Shown in pieces: positions 6,401 through 10,407 of a stretch of 10,407 nt of DNA; position 1 is the stretch's first letter, and each line of letters opens with the position of its first letter. This stretch comes from Bacteroidales bacterium UBA4788 (lineage in GTDB: Bacteria > Bacteroidota > Bacteroidia > Bacteroidales > VadinHA17). The stretch lies in the NCBI GenBank assembly GCA_002402965.1, contig DHGW01000036.1, forward strand, positions 31,046 through 41,452, written 5' to 3'. The notes under the pieces are model-generated. The model had not been told where the DNA came from. It saw nothing but the letters and a program-made list of their open reading frames with translations, and did not search any database. Made by a program: the position numbers and the translations under genes.

Positions 6401-6841
6401 TCAGATTCTGACCCTGGGATCATTTCTGACCTGGTTGACCAGCTGATCAACTGTCTTTGAAATGAAAAACTTTTCGAGTCGTACCTTCTCCTCACGCAGA
6501 TCATTGTGAAGTATGCACCGCCCGTCATCAGGCTTGTCGAGGTTGCACTTCTCCCCCGTCACATAACAGCTGTCGAAGAAATTCCTTCCGTCAATGGCGT
6601 CAATTATATCCATCAGTGTCAGCTTCTCTGCAGGAACAGACAGGTAGAATCCCCCGTGCGGACCCTTTGTTGAATGAAGTATCTTCTTTCTGGCGAGTGT
6701 CTGCAGGATCTTGGCCAGGTAAGGCTGCGGAATCCTGAGCTGTTCCGAAATCTCCTTCAGGCCCGTATTTGACCTGGCGTCAGGTTTGGAGGCTATGAAG
6801 ATCACAGCCCTGATACCGTATTTGCACGTTGTTGATAGCAT
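6401..6841 (-). CDS. Rrf2 family transcriptional regulator, likely Fe-S binding
   Basis: A 146-residue protein, typical Rrf2 size. The start MLSTTCKYGIRAVIFIA is the usual Rrf2 N-terminus. A winged helix-turn-helix spans about 24-70 (ISEQLRIPQPYLAKILQTLARKK, then the wing KGPHGGFYLSVP). Helix LMDIIDAIDG (76-85) precedes three cysteines, C92, C99 and C109, placed like the cluster ligands of IscR and NsrR although spaced more widely (6 and 9 residues between them). Known members sense Fe-S status, nitric oxide, redox state or cysteine. The target is unknown. The ATG directly follows the rpiB stop (TAG-ATG), so the two genes are almost certainly cotranscribed and translationally coupled. An Rrf2 protein without cluster is the alternative. 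Confidence 0.88.
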   Translation of the reverse strand: MLSTTCKYGIRAVIFIASKPDARSNTGLKEISEQLRIPQPYLAKILQTLARKKILHSTKGPHGGFYLSVPAEKLTLMDIIDAIDGRNFFDSCYVTGEKCNLDKPDDGRCILHNDLREEKVRLEKFFISKTVDQLVNQVRNDPRVRI

Positions 6842-7282
6842 CTATCTGCTCTTCAGTGGAATTTTGTCAATACGCCTCTTGTGCCGTCCTCCCTCAAATG
6901 CCGTTGTAAGAAAAGTCTTTACAATAAGCTTGGCCTCGGCTTCCGAGAGAAATCTTCCCGGAAGAGCACATATATTGGCATCATTATGCGACCTTGCCAG
7001 CCTGCTTATCTCCTCATTCCAGCATACTGCAGAGCGAATTTTCTGATGCTTGTTGCTGGCCATGTTGATGCCGTTTCCGGAACCGCAAATTGTGATGCCG
7101 TAGTCAAAATCGCCCTTCTCCACCGCCAGCGCAAGCGGATGTGCATAATCAGGATAATCTACGCTGTCTTCTGAAAAACAGCCCAGGTCCTTTACTTCGT
7201 ACCTGCTTGTGATCAGCCACCTCACCAGCTTCTCTTTAAGCCTGAAACCAGCATGGTCTGAGGCAATTATAACCTTTTCCAA
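6842..7282 (-). CDS. rpiB: Ribose-5-phosphate isomerase B
   Basis: A 146-residue RpiB/LacAB-family sugar-phosphate isomerase. It interconverts ribose 5-phosphate and ribulose 5-phosphate in the non-oxidative pentose phosphate pathway. Visible signatures are SDHAGF (8-13), DYPDYA (42-47), GITICGSGNGINMASNK (62-78) with the catalytic-base Cys C66, ARSHNDANI (96-104) with H99 (ring-opening residue), and GGRHKRRIDKI (131-141). The CGSGNG form with catalytic Cys favours RpiB over LacA. The start appears to be TTG (complement of 7280-7282): upstream in frame there is no ATG before a stop six codons away, and the TTG places the SDHAG motif at the usual distance. The leader from the candidate promoter would be only about 15 bases. 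It is the first gene of the rpiB-rrf2 unit. Confidence 0.92.
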   Translation of the reverse strand: MEKVIIASDHAGFRLKEKLVRWLITSRYEVKDLGCFSEDSVDYPDYAHPLALAVEKGDFDYGITICGSGNGINMASNKHQKIRSAVCWNEEISRLARSHNDANICALPGRFLSEAEAKLIVKTFLTTAFEGGRHKRRIDKIPLKSR

Positions 7283-7302
7283 AACGATCTTATATTTTTA
7301 TA

Positions 7303-7332
7303 CAAATATAGTCCTGTAATTATTAAAAGAAA
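7303..7332 (-). promoter_or_regulatory. Bacteroidetes-type promoter of rpiB-rrf2
   Basis: On the minus strand TATATTTG (7310-7303) matches TAnnTTTG perfectly. TTTC (7332-7329), one mismatch from TTTG, lies 18 bp upstream. The rpiB start codon is 20 bp downstream, a normal distance. Confidence 0.5.
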
Positions 7333-7495
7333 AGAAAACATAGAGAGTTTGCCTTGTTAATAACATGTAACCGCAATCTTAATACTTTGTTCATTTTTTT
7401 ACTCACCGGTTACTTTATCAACATCATGCTATAACTCCATTAATTCAAAATTTTTTTCTTACCGTTTTAACGAAATATTTCAACCTTTACTGAAC

Positions 7496-7528
7496 AACCC
7501 GACGCCCCATTCCGGAGCTTTCGGGGTT
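7496..7528. repeat. GC-rich imperfect hairpin in A/T-rich spacer
   Basis: AACCCGA (7496-7502) pairs with TCGGGGTT (7521-7528) with one bulged G; the 18-base loop contains CCCC and CCGG and could pair alternatively (CCCC 7505-7508 with GGGG 7523-7526). It is a sharp GC island in DNA that is otherwise strongly A/T-rich. It is not followed by a U-run, so it is not a standard terminator. It could be part of a small RNA, a nadA leader structure or a dispersed repeat; nothing here decides between these. Confidence 0.35.
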
Positions 7529-7558
7529 ATTAACAAATCCAATGTAACAGTTGTTAAT
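7529..7558. repeat. 8-bp inverted repeat upstream of nadA
   Basis: Perfect ATTAACAA (7529-7536) and TTGTTAAT (7551-7558) with a 14-base spacer, directly next to the GC-rich hairpin. The half-sites are 22 bp apart start to start, about two helical turns, which would suit a dimeric regulator. Low GC makes chance possible. Confidence 0.35.
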
Positions 7559-7730
7559 TATATGCCTAATCTGCTCTTTTTCAGAAAAGGTATGTTTTTT
7601 GATGTGTTGAAAAGGTGTTATTAATCATTTAACTTCCATTTTTGCAAAAGGAATAGTAAAATTGTTTCAACCAAACTAACAGTATATAATAACCATCATA
7701 GATTTAAATTTTAAAAACAATAATAAATAT

Positions 7731-8678
7731 ATGGTTGTTAATAACAACATTATAAAGGAGATTGAAGCTCTGAAAAAGGAGAAAAATGCTATAATTCTTG
7801 CTCACTATTATCAGACTTCAGACATACAGGATATAGCTGACTTCATTGGTGACAGCCTGGCGCTTTCACAGGAGGCAGCCAGGACCTCAGCTGATATTAT
7901 AGTATTTGCAGGTGTGAAGTTCATGGCTGAAACTGCAAAGATACTCTCTCCGGGCAAAAAAGTAATTATTCCGGATCTTCTTGCAGGATGCTCCCTTGCT
8001 GATTCATGCAAAAAGGAGGATTTTGAAAAGTTCATACTGGATAATCCCGGAAGAACGGTTATCACTTACGTGAATACAACAGCTGATATCAAGGCCCTGA
8101 GTGATATAGCATGCACTTCTTCGAATGCTAAACAGATAGTTGAATCCTTGCCAGCGGATGAAAAGATAATTTTTGGCCCTGACAGAAACCTCGGAAATTA
8201 TATAAAGAGCCTGACGGGAAGGGATATCATTGTATGGGACGGAGCATGCCATGTTCACGAACAGTTTTCACTCGAAGCCATCCTGAAGTTGAAGGATGAA
8301 AACATAGGGGCAAAGATCATTGCGCATCCGGAATGCGAAAAGCCCGTAAGGCTTGTGGCTGACTACATCGGATCAACCTCAGGGCTGCTCTCATTCATAA
8401 AAAAGGATAATGGAAAAATTTTTATAGTTGCCACTGAGCCAGGCATAATCTACCAGATGAAAAAAGCCGAACCGGACAAGATATTCATCCCGGCACCACC
8501 TAAGGATTCTACATGCGGTTGCAGCGAATGCAGCTTCATGAAACTTATTACTCTTGAAAAGATATATAAATCACTTAAATTTGAAGAGCCGGAGGTGACT
8601 GTCGATCCGTCAATAATTGAACGTGCGGCGGTTCCCATAAAACGGATGCTTGAAATCTCGGCTAAACTGGGTTTATAA
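7731..8678 (+). CDS. nadA: Quinolinate synthase NadA
   Basis: A 315-residue quinolinate synthase, which condenses iminoaspartate (made by NadB) with dihydroxyacetone phosphate to quinolinate in de novo NAD synthesis. It is a cytoplasmic [4Fe-4S] enzyme. Motifs: ILAHYYQ (22-28), DFIGDSLALSQ (37-47), VFAGVKFMAETAKIL (58-72), LLAGCSLADSC (83-93), TYVNTTADIKA (112-122), GPDRNLG (149-155), WDGACHVHEQF (169-179), HPEC (199-202) and CGCSEC (262-267). Cluster ligands are C87, C173 and one of the terminal cysteines, most likely C267. The start ATG is followed by a polar stretch before the conserved KNAIILAHYYQ; no alternative start is better. The upstream sequence is A-rich without a Shine-Dalgarno site, normal for Bacteroidota. 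nadB and nadC are not in the window. The next gene begins one base after the stop, so nadA heads a plus-strand unit. Confidence 0.95.
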   Translation: MVVNNNIIKEIEALKKEKNAIILAHYYQTSDIQDIADFIGDSLALSQEAARTSADIIVFAGVKFMAETAKILSPGKKVIIPDLLAGCSLADSCKKEDFEKFILDNPGRTVITYVNTTADIKALSDIACTSSNAKQIVESLPADEKIIFGPDRNLGNYIKSLTGRDIIVWDGACHVHEQFSLEAILKLKDENIGAKIIAHPECEKPVRLVADYIGSTSGLLSFIKKDNGKIFIVATEPGIIYQMKKAEPDKIFIPAPPKDSTCGCSECSFMKLITLEKIYKSLKFEEPEVTVDPSIIERAAVPIKRMLEISAKLGL

Positions 8679-8679
8679 G

Positions 8680-10230
8680 ATGAAGAGGATTTTTCTGACA
8701 ATGCTGGTTATGATTCCTGCTCTGCTGGCTGCGCAGCAGAACGGACAGCTGCAGGATGGTTATCAGCAGTTCAGATATCCAAACGGAAACATCTCCAGCG
8801 AGGGCAACATAAGAAACGGAAAACCTGACGGTTACTGGAAAAGTTATTACGTAACCGGTATAATGAAGTCGGAAGGAAAGAGAACCAGCTTCCTCCTCGA
8901 CAGCATCTGGGTCTTCTTTGATCAGGCCGGCGATACGACTGAAAAAATAAGCTACCTTCTGGGTAAAAGAAACGGTTACTCGGTCAGGTACCAGAAAGAT
9001 CCCGTCTACGGTGTATACATACATACTTCTGAACTCTATGCAGGTGACAAAAAGGAGGGTGTAGCGCGAATCTTTTATCCAGATGGAAAGGTAAAACAGA
9101 CAATACCTTATGTGGATGGAAAGAAGGACGGACTCTCAAGGGAATACGACCGTGAAGGAAATATCATAACGCTTTTCGAATACAATAATGATTTTCTCAT
9201 CAACCGGGTGAGAATTAACCGCACTGATGCATCAGGACTGAAGCAGGGTGAATGGCGTGATTTCTATCCTGACGGCAGTATAAAAACGGAGAAAAACTAC
9301 AGGGACGATCAGCTGCACGGCTATTACAAGGAATACGATCAACGGGGAAAGCTGCTGGTTACTCTTCTGTATGACAACGGCAAAGTTACCGGCACTGATC
9401 TGGACAACAGCGCAGAGATTGACATCCGGAACAGGTATGATGACGCAGGAAAGCTGATCTCTTCAGGTCCTTTCAAGGAGGATATCCCGGTGGGCATACA
9501 CCGGGAGTACAATCCTGACGGGTCAATAAAAAATGCACGTATTTACAATGATAACGGAGTGCTGATCTCGGAAGGCATAGTTGATGCGGAGGGTAACAGG
9601 AACGGACCGTGGAAGGATTTTTCAGCCGGCGGCGTATTAGTGGCTGAAGGGAGCTACACGGCCAACAGGCGCACCGGAGCATGGAAATTCTATAATGCTG
9701 CGGGAAGGCTTGAGCAGGCTGGCGCTTACAGCAACGGCCGCATTGACGGCACGTGGCGCTGGTATTACCCTGATGGTGAGCTGCTGCGTGAGGAGGATTA
9801 TTACCAGGGAAAGAGAGACGGCAGTTACACTGAATACTCCCGCACCGGAGAGATCATTGCGCAGGGAGCATATGCTGACGGCGAAAGAAACGGCGTATGG
9901 AAAGTCAACGCGGGAGACAACACTGAGGAGGGAGAATATCTTCTCGGACTTCGCAACGGTGAATGGAAGTCCTGGTATCCGGACGGGAAGCTTAGATTTA
10001 AAGGTGAATACAAGCAGGGTAATCCTGACGGCCACCATGTCTTATACTATGAGAATGGCAGGCCGAAAGAGGACAGGTATTACAAAAACGGTTTCCGCAC
10101 AAAAAGCTGGAAAAAATATAATGAACTGGGCGAAGTGTTTCTCACAATCAACTACCGCGATGACGTCGAGACAAGTATTAACGGGGTACCGGTCAACCTC
10201 CCTGAGAGCAGTGTCAGGCGTATCAAATAA
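8680..10230 (+). CDS. Secreted MORN-variant repeat protein, YwqK family
   Basis: A 516-residue protein with a signal peptide (MKRIFLTMLVMIPALLA, cleavage near A17-A19). The rest is an array of about 18 repeats of the MORN-variant type, consensus G-x-W-x-x-Y-x-x-x-G with following E/A-G-x-Y. Clear copies include DGYWKSYYVTG, QGEWRDFYPDG, TGAWKFYNAAG, DGTWRWYYPDG and NGEWKSWYPDG. The copy starting EGVARIFYPDG keeps the frame but lacks Trp. Databases name such proteins 'toxin-antitoxin system YwqK family antitoxin'. That label does not fit a long exported repeat protein with no toxin gene beside it. A periplasmic or surface beta-repeat scaffold is more likely; function unknown. I chose the ATG at 8680 over an in-frame TTG 30 bp upstream, because the latter overlaps nadA and puts WVYK ahead of the signal peptide. 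It lies 1 bp after nadA and 7 bp before ruvB. Confidence 0.85.
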   Translation: MKRIFLTMLVMIPALLAAQQNGQLQDGYQQFRYPNGNISSEGNIRNGKPDGYWKSYYVTGIMKSEGKRTSFLLDSIWVFFDQAGDTTEKISYLLGKRNGYSVRYQKDPVYGVYIHTSELYAGDKKEGVARIFYPDGKVKQTIPYVDGKKDGLSREYDREGNIITLFEYNNDFLINRVRINRTDASGLKQGEWRDFYPDGSIKTEKNYRDDQLHGYYKEYDQRGKLLVTLLYDNGKVTGTDLDNSAEIDIRNRYDDAGKLISSGPFKEDIPVGIHREYNPDGSIKNARIYNDNGVLISEGIVDAEGNRNGPWKDFSAGGVLVAEGSYTANRRTGAWKFYNAAGRLEQAGAYSNGRIDGTWRWYYPDGELLREEDYYQGKRDGSYTEYSRTGEIIAQGAYADGERNGVWKVNAGDNTEEGEYLLGLRNGEWKSWYPDGKLRFKGEYKQGNPDGHHVLYYENGRPKEDRYYKNGFRTKSWKKYNELGEVFLTINYRDDVETSINGVPVNLPESSVRRIK

Positions 10231-10237
10231 ATGAGCA

Positions 10238-10407
10238 ATGGACGAACAGTTCAACCTGAGGAAAGATATAACCCTGGCCGGTGATGTGGAGCTTGAGAAG
10301 CAGCTGCGCCCTCTCTCCTTTGACGATTTCAAAGGTCAGACACGCATAACAGACAACCTTAGCGTGTTCGTCACAGCAGCACTGCAGAGAGGTGAGGCGC
10401 TTGACCA
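10238..10407 (+). CDS. ruvB: Holliday junction branch migration ATPase RuvB, N-terminal fragment
   Basis: The first 56 codons, cut by the right window edge. The peptide contains LRPLSFDDFKGQ (24-35), NLSVFVTAAL (40-49) and RGEALD at the end, the standard opening of RuvB before its Walker A region. RuvB is the hexameric AAA+ motor that works with RuvA to drive branch migration in recombination and repair. The start is the ATG at 10238, seven bases after the MORN-repeat gene; another ATG at 10231 is in a different frame. A 23-residue leader before LRPLSF is usual in Bacteroidota. It is probably cotranscribed with nadA and the repeat protein. Confidence 0.93.
   Translation, partial: MDEQFNLRKDITLAGDVELEKQLRPLSFDDFKGQTRITDNLSVFVTAALQRGEALD

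Larger units (their letters stand above)
7283..7730. other. A/T-rich intergenic region between divergent rpiB and nadA
   Basis: 448 bp without a credible coding region on either strand. It contains the rpiB promoter at its left end, a GC-rich hairpin island (7496-7528), an 8-bp inverted repeat (7529-7558), a short CTTTT/AAAAG stem (7576-7589), and many A and T runs. A weak -7-like box CATTTTTG (7637-7644) may serve nadA, but no matching -33 TTTG lies at the right distance. I see no tRNA, recognisable riboswitch or CRISPR repeat. The length is unusual for this otherwise tightly packed window. Confidence 0.5.

Noticed and set aside
7283..7730. NAD-sensing riboswitch upstream of nadA
   Set aside because: I could not match the hairpins to the known NAD riboswitch classes; the region has stems but no recognisable conserved core.
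8650..8679. In-frame TTG start extending the MORN-repeat protein by 10 residues into nadA
   Set aside because: The ATG at 8680 gives a clean signal peptide start (MKRIF) one base after nadA's stop; the extension adds WVYK before it and overlaps nadA.
8662..9024. Minus-strand open frame opposite the start of the MORN-repeat gene
   Set aside because: The opposite strand codes for a signal peptide and clear repeats; no family resemblance on the minus strand.
8680..10407. Toxin-antitoxin module suggested by the YwqK family name
   Set aside because: No toxin-like small gene is adjacent; neighbours are nadA and ruvB, and the protein is long, exported and repetitive.

Overview
The window reads as chromosomal DNA from a Bacteroidota bacterium, probably of the Bacteroidales/Marinilabiliales type. 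The evidence is the set of gene families present (a PurF-like paralogue with MSGFYG... N-terminus, DUF4402 proteins, a YwqK-type MORN-repeat protein, an Rrf2/RpiB pair), A/T-rich leaders without Shine-Dalgarno sequences, and promoter-like boxes of the Bacteroidetes TTTG / TAnnTTTG type. No rRNA, tRNA, CRISPR array, transposase or phage gene is visible. The genes are densely packed and look native.

Region 1 (1-2250, minus strand) is the accessory-looking part. It is a four-gene cluster transcribed leftwards: two small exported DUF4402-type proteins with pilin-like C-termini, a PapD-like periplasmic chaperone, and the first 27 codons of another exported protein cut by the window edge. The layout suggests a chaperone-assisted surface fibre pathway, with the truncated gene as candidate outer-membrane assembly protein (inference). 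Its upstream region holds a possible promoter overlapped by a perfect 15-bp palindrome, and a leader with hairpins.

Region 2 (2251-4679) has a divergent pair. On the minus strand is an amidophosphoribosyltransferase-like protein that keeps the PRPP motif and four probable Fe-S cysteines but has lost every recognisable glutaminase residue, including the N-terminal nucleophile Cys (Ser here). On the plus strand is an unassigned membrane-anchored coiled-coil protein with a good promoter.

Region 3 (4680-7282) holds the heme chaperone HemW (minus), a small VanZ-like membrane protein (plus), and an rpiB-rrf2 pair (minus) in which the stop codon directly abuts the next ATG. RpiB appears to start with TTG.

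Region 4 (7283-7730) is 448 bp of A/T-rich intergenic DNA with the rpiB promoter, one GC-rich hairpin island and an 8-bp inverted repeat.

Region 5 (7731-10407, plus) is a compact run: quinolinate synthase NadA (NAD biosynthesis), one base later a 516-residue secreted MORN-variant repeat protein, and seven bases later the start of RuvB (Holliday junction branch migration). The spacing indicates cotranscription, although the three functions are unrelated.

The two points most worth following are the glutaminase-dead PurF paralogue and the DUF4402/PapD-like chaperone cluster.
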